The notes under the pieces: model-generated | Databases searched by the model: none | Seen by the model: the letters and a program-made list of their open reading frames with translations, nothing else | What the model was told of the DNA's origin: nothing | Position numbers and translations under genes: made by a program | Shown: in pieces, positions 23,691 to 34,803 of the stretch | Layout: every line of letters starts with the position of its first letter | How positions within the stretch are numbered: position 1 is the first letter of the stretch | NCBI GenBank assembly: GCA_029204225.1 | Contig: CM055093.1 | Coordinates: 1,100,117 to 1,164,116, forward strand | Length of the DNA stretch: 64,000 bases | Origin: Diphasiastrum complanatum | Taxonomy: Eukaryota > Streptophyta > Lycopodiopsida > Lycopodiales > Lycopodiaceae | Direction: 5' to 3'

Positions 23691-25200
23691 GGGTGAACTA
23701 CAAACTTACGAAGAAGCCATCAATGGTCCAGACAAGGACAAGTGGATTAAGGCCATGGAAGACAAAATGAGTTCCATGAAGCAAAACGAAGTGTGGACGC
23801 TTGAGCCACTACCAGCCGACAGAAAGACTGTCAAGTGTAAGTGGGTCTACAAGCATAAGTAATGGAACATACGACAATGTACTAAGATACAAAGCCAGAC
23901 TAGTTGCAAAAGGCTTCTCATAGGTATGACATTGATAATACAGAGACATTCTCTCCTGTTGTGAAGCACACATCTCTACGCATAGTATTTGCATACATAG
24001 CTGCCTATGATCTAAAGATCCACATTGTGGACAAGAAGACAACCTTCTTGCATGGGGAGCTGAAAGAAGAGGTCCACATGGACCAGCCACCAAGTTTTTC
24101 TTGCAAGTCACTTGTTGACTATGCCTGCAGAATGGATATAAGCATCTATGGACTGAAATAGTCCGTCAGCAATGGTACAAGAAGAAGGATCACACACTTA
24201 GATCCTTGGGCTTCTAGCATTTAATGGCTGACTACAACGTTTATGTGAAAGTCATGAATGGGGAGATCATCATAGTCAGGGTCTATGTAGATGACACACT
24301 GATTCAGTCATGGAGTGACAATCTGATTGCGGAGGTGAAGGCAGATATTTCAAGGCACTTCAAAATATCGGACCTAGGAGAAACCAAATGCTACCTGGAT
24401 TTATAGATCGACAGAGATCTTCAGGCTGGGAGATTGTATCTACACTAGTCAAAATACATTCAGAAGATCATTGATGACTTCAACAAGACAGATTGCAAGG
24501 GAGTAAATACTCCAATGGTTCTTGGCACAATGCTGACAAACGAAGATTGTCCCAGAGACAAAGGAGAATGACAAGCAATGGAGCATAAGTCTTACAAAAG
24601 GCTTATCGGTTCTTTGATGTCCTTGGCAGACAATATGCAGCCAGACATTGCTTACGCAGTGTTCAGGTTGAGCCAATTCAATATCAATCCAGGTCCAACA
24701 CACTGGAAGATAGCCAAGAGGATACTGCAATATCTATAGAACACAAAGGACTACGGCCTGTGCTATTGTTGAGATGTAGGATTCAAGATTGAATCCTACA
24801 GTGATGCAAGCTGGGCATCCTTGAAAGATGATAGTAAAAGCATCTCTGCAGGATGTACCATAGCAGCCAATGCAGCTATTATATCTGGATCAACAAAAAG
24901 CAAACAATAACTGCCCAATCATCCTGTGAGACAGAATATGTTGCTACAGCCAAAATGACCAATGAGTTGACATGGCTCAAACAGTTCCTAGGTGGACTAG
25001 GACAGAGCATCGAAGAGCCATTGATCCTGCACATGACAACACCTCTGCCATTCATCTGACAAAAGACCTAGTGTATTATTCCAAAACGAAGCACATCACT
25101 TGATCCGAAATTTGGTTGAGAAAGACGAGTTGTAGACAGCCTTCATATCGACAAAGCAGATGGTAGCTGATATACTTACAAAGGCATTGGATAAGGCAAT
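23691..25200 (+). pseudogene. copia D RT and RNase H
   Basis: RT reads AVKHTSLRIVFAYIAAYDLK-like text (23,904 onward), IHIVDKKTTFLHGELKEEVH, and a YVDD motif at 24,284-24,295 (VYVDDTLIQS). RNase H follows with KRLIGSLMSLADNMQPDIAY, SYSDASWASLKDDSKSISAG and QSSCETEYVATAKMTNELTW, then a tail with YSKTKHIT and ADILTKALDKAMFGRVLA, the usual copia end. About ten stops or shifts occur. Closest relative in the window is element E at 43.7-45.0 kb. Confidence 0.88.
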
Positions 25201-26471
25201 GTTCGGCAGGGTGCTAGCTTGAGAATCGAGAAAATACACGATTTAAGAGAGAGCTGAAGAAACATTAAGTTTCTACTTTAAAGCCTTAGTATTTTTCCTT
25301 GTCTTTTAGACTGCTGCATAATTTTAACTAGTTGTTGCATAGTCTGCATATTTGAACTATTTGTTGCACATTTCACATTTTTCGCGTTTCGCATTTTGAT
25401 AAAATTGTGACATTAGGTCTAAAATGACCCAGGATTTTGTTTTTAGCCAACCTTCAATTTTTTTTGGCTTTTTTGCCACATACTCAGAAGGCCGACACTT
25501 CGGGTCAGGTTGACACTTCCGACTATCCATATGCAAGCCAGGGCATGGACAAAACTATCGGACCCCAGTTACTCGGGCATGAAAGTTTCAAACTATCATG
25601 ATCCACAGTCACCATGTAACATTAACAGAAGCGTACTTAAATGGATGCTCAGCTTAAACTTAGCTAATCAATCTTGTAATCTAATCCAACATGATATATG
25701 TATTGGATCAGAGACAGAAAGCAATAGACACACAAAGAGAATCCTTAACGCAACACTCAGTGAGGTGTATATCAAAAAAGAAAGATAGCTCTAGCAGTAG
25801 CTAGTTCCATTCGTGAGAAGAGAACACCTCTCTCACGCCCACACGCTAATCTGGGAAACAAACAACGCTCAAGAAAGAAACTTTGTTGTACACTCAATTT
25901 TGATAATATAGACGAGTACATCTTTTATGCTCTGAGTGCAATCTGTAAATGTTGTGATGCTTGTTCAAATTTTGTTAGTAGATACATTTTTGCTGTCATT
26001 AGACATTATCTGCTTTTTCATAAACTCATTGTCAGATTAGAAAAAGCTATCTATAGTTCGGAGGATGATTGATCGCGGCCCGAGGCAGTATCCTTAACCG
26101 ACAGATCGGCTCCATCTGAGCTTAATCGGAATCATTGTTGCCTGAGGGAGACTCGCTGCAAGATTACCATCAGCAGTATCAGTGCCTACTAGATTCAATC
26201 AGTGGAGACAAAGGTGCCTCCCATCAGGATGATAATCAGAGTTTTTCCATCACTCTTTATATCTTGGTTTCTATCATCTAGAATGCTAATTTTCTTGTTG
26301 TTCTTGAGTCCACACGTGTGAAGGCTAATGTACTACTGCTTTTGTATAGATGAGTTTTTCATGTATTTCCATGTTCTAGCATGTTAGATGCATGAGTTTT
26401 AGCTTGTTGATAAACTAGATGTGCAACCAAATTTACCTCTAGATCTTGTTGATCCATTAAGCATGTTTTGG
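25201..26471. other. copia D 3' flank, no gene
   Basis: No coding signal. The first 200 bases may contain the copia D 3' LTR, but I could not match it to the 5' side. The end at 26,471 precedes a primer-site-like TGGTATCATATC. Confidence 0.35.
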
Positions 26472-26650
26472 ATGGTATCATATCTTGTTGCAAGGTAAAT
26501 TTGGAGGTTTTTCTAAATCTAGGGGAGTATTTGAGGGTACCATCAATTCTAGAGGGAGTTGGAGTGGTTGCTATCTCAAATTAAGCATTTTCAAGTGTAG
26601 GAAGTGGACCTTTGTGATCCCAAACCCATTTTAGGTCAAGAGTTTGATCT
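26472..26650 (+). other. copia leader remnant with primer-site-like start
   Basis: TGGTATCATATC at 26,472 is followed by AAATTTGGAGG and later GAAGTGG(A/T)CCTTTGTGATCC-like and TTTAGGTCAA blocks. The same order occurs on the minus strand below 48,101, after TGGTATTAGAGCA. This marks a shared copia family leader, here on the plus strand. Confidence 0.55.
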
Positions 26651-26800
26651 TGATGAGCTTCATCGACACAAAAGAAAAAGTGGCAATTTAGAGCTTCCAT
26701 AATAAGTTCATTTGACACATTTATTTTGAAGATGTGTAAAGCTTGTCTAGCTCTCTTGTCCAATCTCAAACCTTTTTGTGCTCCTTGATGTCTTTCCTCA
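26581..26800 (-). pseudogene. copia gag scrap
   Basis: Minus-strand MRLDKRARQALHIFKINVSN followed by ELIMEAL matches the gag block of element F (MRYDKRAKKALHMIKMNVTN, ELLKEV). After about 27 residues the frame departs from gag. No other domains. Confidence 0.6.
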
Positions 26801-27060
26801 GCAAAATTGTCTTTCTAGCTTTACCCTTTGAATTTTGACTGTGGATCAAATATGATGAAAGACTTGTTTTGGAACTTTAATAATGTTCAGAATTAGAGAA
26901 CATAACATTCATAAAGATGCTACTTTGATCAAAATTAAAAATGATCTCCATCCTAGTATAGATCACCTTTCTAAGGTAACTCTACAGTAGTTCTCATAAT
27001 TAATATAGAGAATAATGTCCACTTTGGATGCTTCACTATTTCTTACATCAATTTTACATG

Positions 27061-27360
27061 TCAAGATGTGACTAGAACATGAAGAACCAAATAGAATGTG
27101 AATGAAATGATTCTCCATGTTTCAAACTTTGAACTCTCTGGAAAATTATAGCAACCAAACAATAAATGTGAGTGATGACCACTTGCTTCCTTGTCTCCTC
27201 CATATTTGTCCTTTCTTGATATGTCTCCACCATAAAACTCCATGAATGAGCCTCCATAGACATCTTGCCACAAGATATCATTAACACTTGATAAATTGTC
27301 CATGAGTGAGTGACATAATGAACTTCCAAAAGCTTTATTTCCATCAACAAAACCAGCCAA
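27061..27360 (-). pseudogene. unrecognised ORF, possibly copia gag leader or linker
   Basis: 99 codons (MAGFVDGNKAFGSSLCHSLM, then SFMEFYGGDISRKDKYGGDK). Gly/Asp/Lys-rich patches resemble gag linkers, but no motif is decisive. It lies on the same strand as the gag scrap at 26.6 kb and element F. Confidence 0.3.
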
Positions 27361-27790
27361 GAATGCTAGTACAAATCCAACATCAAAATGATAATTGAGA
27401 GTTAATTACATTCAACAAGAATGTGAAGATGTAGAACAATAGCGAGTCCATATAATAATGTTGTAAAACAACAATCAGGCCACAATACAATTGCACTGAT
27501 AAGTGCGTGATCCTACTTACAGACTCAAATCAATTGCTATAGTTTTGAATATCTCTCTCTCTATATAATCACTAACTCTGAGGAGTCACCTATTAGAAGA
27601 CCCGTTCTGGTCGTTTGATCTCTGCTGGAGTATCTTCTTGTTAAAATTACTCTGCATCAGCTACTTGTCCAGTCGCTTATTCAATTATAGCAGCTGGTAG
27701 ATCTTGTGTTATTAGCTTGACAATTACAAGATCGTTTAGCAGCTGTTTAACTGACTAATTAGGATAGTCGTTATTGGAGCATGAGGACGT
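27361..27790. other. non-coding stretch, probably LTR of element F
   Basis: No coding signal. It lies downstream, on the minus strand, of the LTR start at 28,108, so it may be LTR or flank. Confidence 0.3.
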
Positions 27791-28108
27791 AGACAGTCTG
27801 TACTTAGAATCTTGTGTAAATCTGCAGAGTGCCACAATTTTTGAGAGAATTGTCGCATATTTGAAAGTGTGTGAAATGGACTAAAACCTTCAGTGAGCAC
27901 TTTGTCGCCTTTTTTGCAAAATTTTTGGTGCTCAGAAAAATCTCAAAAGTGAATTGGAAATCTTTGTTGGGATTTTTGCCTTTCGCGACATTAGTGCAGA
28001 AATGCAGACGGTTAGAAAATAGTTCATTTTCTACAGACCTTTTTGAGAGAGTAGTTTTGAGAGAAGGAGGGTTGTTGGAATGAGTAGGAGTTAGATTAAA
28101 TTCCAACA
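27791..28108 (-). mobile_element. 3' LTR (start) of copia element F
   Basis: On the minus strand a purine tract AAGGGAGAG is followed by TGTTGGAATTT at 28,108, a standard copia 3' LTR opening. It comes just after the RNase H tail. The far end was not fixed. Confidence 0.6.
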
Positions 28109-28895
28109 CTCTCCCTTAAGCTTACTGCTACGAATCTAAACTGAAATTGAGATTTATGATTTCTACTAAAGTAGAATGTTTATCTCTAGACAATGGCTTT
28201 GTCAAAATATCAGCCAACATATTGTATGTGTGATAGTAACTTAGTACAACATCTTTATTCTGAACTTTCTCTCTAAGAAAACAGAACTGAACTTCTATGT
28301 GTTTAGTTCTAGCATGAGTATGTCAGTTCAGAGATAGAACTATGCAACTCTGATTGTCGCATTGGAGTATTGTTGGGCCGATCTGTGGGAATTGCAGATC
28401 ATGTAGCAACCTTCTAAGCTAAATTATCTCCTTCACTATTGATGTAGCTGCAACGTATTCAGATTCTATGGAGGACAATGAAATGCATCTCTGTTTTTTG
28501 TTGTTCCATGAAATGGGTCCTCTTGCAAGGAAACAAATATAACCTGATATGGATTTTCTGGTATCCACGTCTCTTGCCCAATCTAAATCTGAATATGTAA
28601 CAAGTGTGAGTGTAGCTTCTATCATGCCCATGACTGGTCTCGAGTAGCATGTCCATGCTAGGGACCGGTAGACCAACAACACGTAAGTTAATTGTATTCT
28701 TTTGCAAACAAGAAAAGATTTGCCTTCTTAGAGTCAACACTCTAGAAGTAGACTTGGATTCATAAAGCTTCTTCAATGAATTCCAAGCTTCCAAAGATGA
28801 TGTGCACTTACCAACTTCCTTGAGAAGTTCATTGGTAACATTCATCTTTATCATGTGTAGAGCCTTCTTGGCCCTCTTGTCATACCTCAATTGAT
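28109..28895 (-). pseudogene. copia element F: gag fused to RNase H by internal deletion
   Basis: Gag on the minus strand (28,890-28,690) reads MRYDKRAKKALHMIKMNVTN, SLEAWNSLKKLYESKSTSRV and LTLRRQIFSCLQKN. It is joined at about 28,685 to RNase H (28,682-28,140): TLVTYSDLDWARDVDTRKSI, SLSSIESEYVAATSIVKEI, then LLHDLQFPQIGPTILQCDNQ, TKHIEVQFCFLREKVQ and MLADILTKPLSRDKH. Protease, integrase and RT are gone. The LTR starts 30 bases after the RNase H end. Confidence 0.9.
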
Positions 28896-29995
28896 CTTGT
28901 TGTGTTGCAAAACCAGAAGCTGAATGAGCGAAACCGCTCTTTGGGCAGACTACTCCAGAAAGCTAATGAATAAGCCCAATCATTAGAAGATACCAATAAG
29001 GCACTTCAGACCAAATCTGCAGAATTGCAGAAAAATTAGAAAAGGCTTCTCTGTTGACCAAGCTTCATGACGAAGGCCTCAAGAAAATAAAGACAGCAAT
29101 TGCCTTACAGCTATGCATCAACTCTGGACTAATTCGGATAGATTCGTCAAAGTTGCAGTCTCTCCAAGATCAGATGCAAATTTTTTGAGTCGAGTTTTTG
29201 ATGCCACTCGGGAACGACAAAGCACTTGTTGAGGAGGAACTTGCTGAGCTGAAGGAATTATCAGTTGAAACGACTTGCTTCAGGCCAGATGCACATGAAG
29301 AGTATTCGCAGGCCTTGGAGAAGATCGATGAGTTGACAAAGCAGCTCCAGGCAACCCAAAACTATACAGGAGTGGCAGATCACCTGGAGTATGCAGAGGC
29401 CTGTATAAAGATTTTTGATCTACAGAAGGAGGTATCAGACCTCAAGCAGCAACTCGAAGACCAAAAGCTTGCTGCAGATATCCACAGGCAAGACATCGCA
29501 GAAGCACAACCTAAACCAAAGCGACAGAAGAGAAATCAGTTGAAGGTATGTGCGGAATGCTTTCAAGTTTTTTCTGAAAGATTCTGGAAGTGGAGTCCAT
29601 GCCATTTCAATGTGGAGTTACAGTGGCATATGGATTATTCGATGCTACCAAGCTTGATAGGCGTGGCATTCGAGGACTGGCAGACGGAGTGGGACAAAGA
29701 AGACTTTCTTTGGTTATGGGACCAACTTAGCATAGAACAGAAGGGCTGTCTATGTTGGGCCATAATCCAGGAAAAATTCAAAGTATCGCCATTCAGATCA
29801 ATGGAGCTATGCATAGGATCAACATTTTTGTATGCACTGGAGTGCATTCAAATCAAGGAGTACCAGTTTTTGCGGCATAATAATGACTCAAAGGGTTTAC
29901 TAACAATCTCGTATGAAATACTTAAATCATTCTTTGGTCAGACAATACTTTCTTTCATTATAGTCGTTTGCTGTGTTTCCGTAAAGTTTATCTAA
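28894..29995 (+). pseudogene. coiled-coil / Trp-rich protein family, copy 1 (unrecognised)
   Basis: I do not know this family. The plus strand reads QNQKLNERNRSLGRLLQKAN, then heptad-like text with stops (TAA at about 28,964, TAG at about 29,037), a shift, and KTAIALQLCINSGLIRIDSS. From 29,198 it is open for 265 codons: KELSVETTCFRPDAHEEYSQ, EYAEACIKIFDLQKEVSDLK, a basic patch QPKPKRQKRNQLKV, then ELQWHMDYSMLPSLIGVAFE, WLWDQLSIEQKGCLCWAIIQ and LYALECIQIKEYQFL. The last 35 residues are hydrophobic and unlike copy 2, perhaps intron read-through. Each block has a counterpart in the same order in copy 2 (49.9-53.1 kb, minus). The 5' part is cut by copia F. Role unknown; coiled coil suggests oligomerisation. 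Confidence 0.65.
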
Positions 29996-31608
29996 AGAAC
30001 TGTCTTAAAATTGTTTTGCCTGTATGAGCAAATACTTTGTGTTCGGCATTCGAGTAAACATACCCTTGGTGCAGTTTTCCACAGTTGCTGATAGAAAAAT
30101 ATGTATGTTGTGAAATGCTAGTCCCTGACTAAGGAACTGAGTTATTGATCTGTAGCCGTGTTAGTAACGAAGATAATTGTTTCTAACATATTCGTGAACT
30201 ATTTGAGTTCTTTAACCATGACTGGACTTTAGTTGTTGAGAACTTCTGTCTAGGACACATTAGTTCAAGAATAAGATTAACTGATTGTCTGTTCGTACAT
30301 GTTTGCACCGAACATAACATAGTCCCTTGCTGACAACTTAATCAATTAGAGTGTAATTCTTTCGAGTTACTCTGATATCATTGTGCATACAGAACACTTT
30401 ATCTTCAGTTTGATAGAGGAAAGCTGTTGTTTAGCATTCATTACCTGTTTACACCTTTTTCCAAAAGTGGTACTGGCTACTTATAGAATGTCTGTTAACA
30501 ACCAGATTTTCTCTTTACTCCATTTCATTTAAAATAAGTCAATAATGTATCAACTTAACAACTTTTAAGTGCTATCTTCTTGGGGAACAATCTAAATACT
30601 AGATAAATGTAGCAATTATGTGTTGGTATATTGCGACAGATGGCCTCCATGTCTGATATTGGTCGTGAGACCTCGTTGTCCATATTTCTCATAGAGATTG
30701 GCATAACGGAGGATATTGAGTACTTCAAATCCCTCTTCCGCCCTTTCTTGCATGTGTTTAATATAACACAATAGAGTGCAGATGTTTTTTATGACCATTG
30801 TGTCAGATTTAGGGATATAATCAGTATCCCTCTAATCTCTTTGGATAATCTGTCCTTCATGCATTTTAGTAACCTTGTGCATTACTTTATAAGCAGCAAC
30901 TAGATAGGATAGACACCAAGCCCTTTGAGCAATTTAAGAATTCCACTCAGTGTAATATATGTTAAAAAAAAAATCCTTGCAAGATTGTCACTTTCATTTA
31001 TAGATTTTAGACTTTTTTGTCAATAGTTCTACATCTTCCAATAAATTTATATACTCCGAACGAATAGAATGCAATATTACTTGCATTTGTTCAGATTATA
31101 TTCTAAGATTTGAAATAACTTTTTGTAATGAATCATGATTTGTTTGAAGATTTGCATTTTCTTGCAACAATTTTTGTATCACACACTCTCTATCATGACA
31201 GTAAGAGGACATACATCTGACCTGACTCTCCAAGATCTAAATCCACTGTATTGAAAATGTATTTCCATAATTGTGTAATCTTTCACAATATCCCAAGAAA
31301 ATATTATGACCATTGCATATCCATATGACTAACTGAGTTATTGAGGATGATAACATACAAGGTCTTTAGTAGATATTGTTGATCCTTTGACTTCTCTTTT
31401 TTGTAAAGGTGCCAAGTCAGAGGGAATGTCCAAATGAAGATGATACAAAGTTGTTGTCTTTAAAAGTACAAAACCAGTCACAAACTTCAGAGTATTCATA
31501 ACAGAAATACTAAAAAATTATTTGAATGCAAATATATTATTACTTGATGCAAAATAACCAATTTTGATGAATGCTTATGTGATGGTAATTCCCTCCATAT
31601 TCAAATAT
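29996..31608. other. non-coding stretch
   Basis: No coding signal that I trust on either strand; strongly AT-rich toward 31.5 kb. Confidence 0.4.
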
Positions 31609-31609
31609 G

Positions 31610-31764
31610 AAGATGCCTCATATTTTGATTTCAATGTGAAGATGATGCTCAGATTTTGTTTTCAATGTAAAGATGGCACTCATATCTTGTTTTCAATATC
31701 CAGATGGCGCTCATATTTTGTTTTCAATGTGAAAATGGTGCTCGTATTGATTTCAAAATTCAAG
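31610..31764. repeat. 31-bp tandem repeat, five units
   Basis: Units begin GATG at about 31,612, 31,641, 31,672 and 31,703, with a last degenerate unit at about 31,734. Each carries CTCATATTTTG-like and TTTTCAATGT blocks. Spacing is 31 bases in the central units. An ORF across it is a by-product. Confidence 0.85.
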
Positions 31765-32844
31765 AGAGAATATAACATTCTAAATAATATTTGTTATACT
31801 ATCATGGCTAGATAGAATCTAACCATGACTATAGTTAATTTGCTTAACCATAACGGTACAAGCTGGTTATACCATTGGGAGTGGTGTACGCTTTGGGAGT
31901 GGCAAATAAACGATATTGTTTTAGTTAATTAGACTTTTTTCTCATCCTATGTGGCATTTCTTATAAGTTCTTTTTCTAGTTTCAAACTCTGTTAATGAAA
32001 ATATTAAAGATTGTAGTTCGTATACAAAATTTAATATTGAATAACTAAAATTAAAGTTAAAACTATTAAAGATTATAGATCAATGTGGCTAATTTGAAGC
32101 TAATCTATTGAAGATTGTAAAATCAAGTTTAATAGATGGAATATTTTCTTTAAGGTTTTTATTAATACATTATTAAATGCACTAATTGTTTGATGTTGAT
32201 GCTAATATAGGCCATGGAAAGCAAAACAACGATAAATACCAACAATACTAAGTTGACTAATGAGATATGTGACAACAATTTCAACAAATAAATTATGTTA
32301 CATTGGTTTTCTATGACTTTTAATCAATGAACTATTAGAGTCACTAATTGTTTGATGTTGTTGTCGATACGGCATGAAAAGAATAAAACTAACAAACACC
32401 AACAAATGCTAAGGGGAACCAATGAAGTATGACATTGTTATTGCATTACAATAGATTGCGATTTGAAAAATAGATTGCATAAATAAACATAAATAAAATA
32501 ACTTAATGGTTACATGCACTGGTCCCCTCATGATAGTAAGAATAGTTTGACAAGGGTGGGAAAAGCCAAGATTGAGGTATTGGCTCTCAATGTGTTTATT
32601 TGGTCTTCCACTTCTTGTCATTCTTCGATTGATGATCATGAATCGTGGATGATCACCCTTTGCACCTCTAGGCATCTACGACATATGAAGCTCTTTGCTA
32701 CTTCAATCCATCAATTGAACCAATTCCACACCTTCTTGTCCTCCACCTAATGCAACCAAGGGCTTGAGTTGGAGAAACTTTATTACAACTTAGGAAGAAG
32801 AGATTTTTGAGTCACACTACATGTGTGTGCTCTTAGATAATAAA
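31765..32844. other. non-coding, AT-rich stretch
   Basis: Nothing supportable as a gene. Ends at the T that flanks the Helitron 3' terminus. Confidence 0.4.
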
Positions 32845-32909
32845 CTAGTGAAGCCCGTCATCGACGGGCGGCCGATGGTTTGTCTGCGTGTGTGCGCGGG
32901 GTCGTGCGG

Positions 32910-33002
<93 letters not shown>

Positions 33003-33246
33003 GGGGCCTAATGAAATATTGCCCCCCCCCCAAAAAAAAAAAAATTGAAAAAAAATGGTGTGAGGTGGCATGGGGTACAAGGCCACCCCCTCCCCTTGTA
33101 CCCCGAGCTCCCCGTACCCACTCTTTCCCCCTTCGCTTGAACCCCTCCGCTCCCCGTACCAGCTCCCTCCCTCTTTGCAGCTGCCCGTCACAGCATAACG
33201 GCAGCGTGAGCTGCTTGTGAAACACTAAAACTTTAATATATATAGA
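32845..33246 (-). mobile_element. non-autonomous Helitron, 402 bp
   Basis: Read on the minus strand, it begins TCTATATATATTAAAG at 33,246 and ends CTAG at 32,848-32,845. A perfect 7-bp stem hairpin (GCCCGTC, loop GAT, GACGGGC; 32,853-32,869) stands 8 bases before the end. The 5' flank is A and the 3' flank is T, the AT target dinucleotide of Helitrons. There is no Rep/helicase ORF, so it needs a partner. Inside are a GA tract, a C/A homopolymer zone and CCCC-rich sequence. No terminal inverted repeats, as expected for the class. Confidence 0.88.
32912..32999. repeat. (GA)n microsatellite inside the Helitron
   Basis: About 88 bases of GA dinucleotides lie within the Helitron body, about 43 bases from the hairpin. 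Nearby C and A homopolymer runs (33,023-33,043) may have grown by slippage. Confidence 0.97.
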
Positions 33247-33631
33247 TTTTAGAGACCTAATCTTCATGTTATATTATTGAGATGCAACTCTTAGAAACCT
33301 TTATGCAAGGATATCTTGCAATTTAAGTCCACATATTTTCAAGTTTTGATTCTTTGTCCGAATTTCATGCTTATTTCATAAATTCCATACAAGCTTGTAA
33401 ATTTTGGCAATTATTGAGCAACATGGAAGAAGAACATTAAATTTGTGTGCAAACACACGCCATTATGCATATTTCACAAAGACTAAAATGCCCAAAGACA
33501 TGAAAAACCGCTAGGTGCATAGTAGGTGTACTACTCGCAAGAACTTTAGCCGTTTAATCAATTGCATGAAGGTGATGAATAATGTAACTCTAAATATTTT
33601 TGAAAGCCAAGAATTATTTCAGGGTTGGCAC

Positions 33632-33639
33632 TATAAATT
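33632..33639 (+). promoter_or_regulatory. TATA box of the S1-like gene
   Basis: TATAAATT in the context GGCACTATAAATTAATTC, about 330 bases before the ATG at 33,970. A short CT run follows directly. Distance implies a leader of about 300 bases. Motif-based. Confidence 0.5.
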
Positions 33640-33865
33640 AATTCTCTCTCTCTCTCTCTCTATGGCTATTTAACATCCAAAAACCCTAAACAAATTGTAA
33701 CCCTAAAAAAAGTTTCTCTCTCTATGAAATTCTAGCCTCTTCTCCAGAACGTTCCAGAAAAAGAAAAACTGCCGGTCGCCCTTCACTACCTGTCATTGAT
33801 GTTTTATGGCACACCTGGCCTATGAAAATTCAAGAATCGTATTTTGTATATAACAGCAAGGCTGG

Positions 33866-33868
<3 letters not shown>

Positions 33869-33922
<54 letters not shown>
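33869..33922 (+). repeat. (TC)n tract in the S1-like gene leader
   Basis: About 54 bases of TC repeats end 47 bases before the chosen ATG, with a second short run after CCGG. An upstream in-frame start would translate the tract as a Ser/Leu run, which argues for the later start. GA/TC tracts are binding sites for plant BPC factors. Confidence 0.95.
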
Positions 33923-33924
<2 letters not shown>

Positions 33925-33969
33925 GTCTCTCTCTCCGGCCCCGCCCCCTGGGGCATAACATTTCCAAGC

Positions 33970-34803
33970 ATGCCAGCGATTAGAATTGCGCTAGCTTTGC
34001 TCGTCGTGACAGTGGCCATTGTGGCTCCAGCTCTGCCGTCTGCTTCCGCTGATTCTTTTAGCGTCATCAACCGCTCCCAACATCCCATTGCCATGACTTG
34101 TTCTTCAAAAAATGATAATTTGGGAACGCATGTTCTGAGTATCGGCGAAATACGTGGCTGGCATTTTGGTGGCTGGCCATGGACTAAATTTTGGTGCGAC
34201 TTTAACAAATCTGATGGCAAATACTTGGGCCAAGTTGTGTGGTCCTTTTCCTTATATTTCAACGTAAGTAAAATCTCATTTGATTCTCACATTCTTTATA
34301 TGTCATATAAAGAATTATCTCTGAATTTTCTCTTGCTGTTGTAGTGAATATATCTGCTGGTTGTTATGATTCTTTGACAATGACACTGATAACTACTTTC
34401 ATGTTTTGTTATTGCAATTGCTCTTATTGTTGCTTTTTATAATTATCATCGATAAAACGTATCTTTGTTTAGCCAGATTTTGTTTGTGTGTTAAGGATCA
34501 TACTTTCGTTGTTCCGTTAGTTGTAATCTACTTTTAAGTGTCAGTATTACTGATAAGCTAAGCCTGTTTGAGAGGATAAACAAGTCTTTGTAATTTGTAT
34601 CAACAACCGAATATGAGGTTTTGCATCAGACTTGATCTTCAATAAAATTCTGGATGTTTGTTATAAAGAGCTATATTGCTTGACAGCATTCCAGTGCTCT
34701 CAGCTGGGAGCTAAATGAAGCTGGCATCTTCCTGGAAATTGGTTCACAAGAGAAGCTATTCCAAGGATGGGGTGACACCCCTCCAAAATCGAAGCAGAAC
34801 TAG
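33970..34803 (+). CDS. plant self-incompatibility S1-like secreted protein (SPH), two exons
   Basis: Exon 1 is 33,970-34,263 and exon 2 is 34,687-34,803, with a GT-AG intron of 423 bases in phase 0. Product 136 residues, the usual size for S-protein homologues. Residues 1-28 are a signal peptide (RIALALLVVTVAIVAPAL, cleavage near SASA-D). The mature part shows SFSVINRSQHPIAMTCSSKN, DNLGTHVLSIGEIRGWHF and WTKFWCDF, the typical S1 order, ending in SWELNEAGIFLEIG, the family's C-terminal W..(x)..DG-type motif with Ala-Gly. Cys44 and Cys76 are present; the two later Cys of the family are absent. Family role: small secreted ligands, known as pollen-rejection S proteins in poppy, with unknown roles elsewhere. 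The start is set by the signal peptide. Probably intact. Confidence 0.87.

Noticed and set aside
33844-33969. Upstream in-frame start for the S1-like gene
   Set aside because: It would place a Ser/Leu run from the TC tract before the signal peptide; the ATG at 33,970 gives a normal signal peptide.
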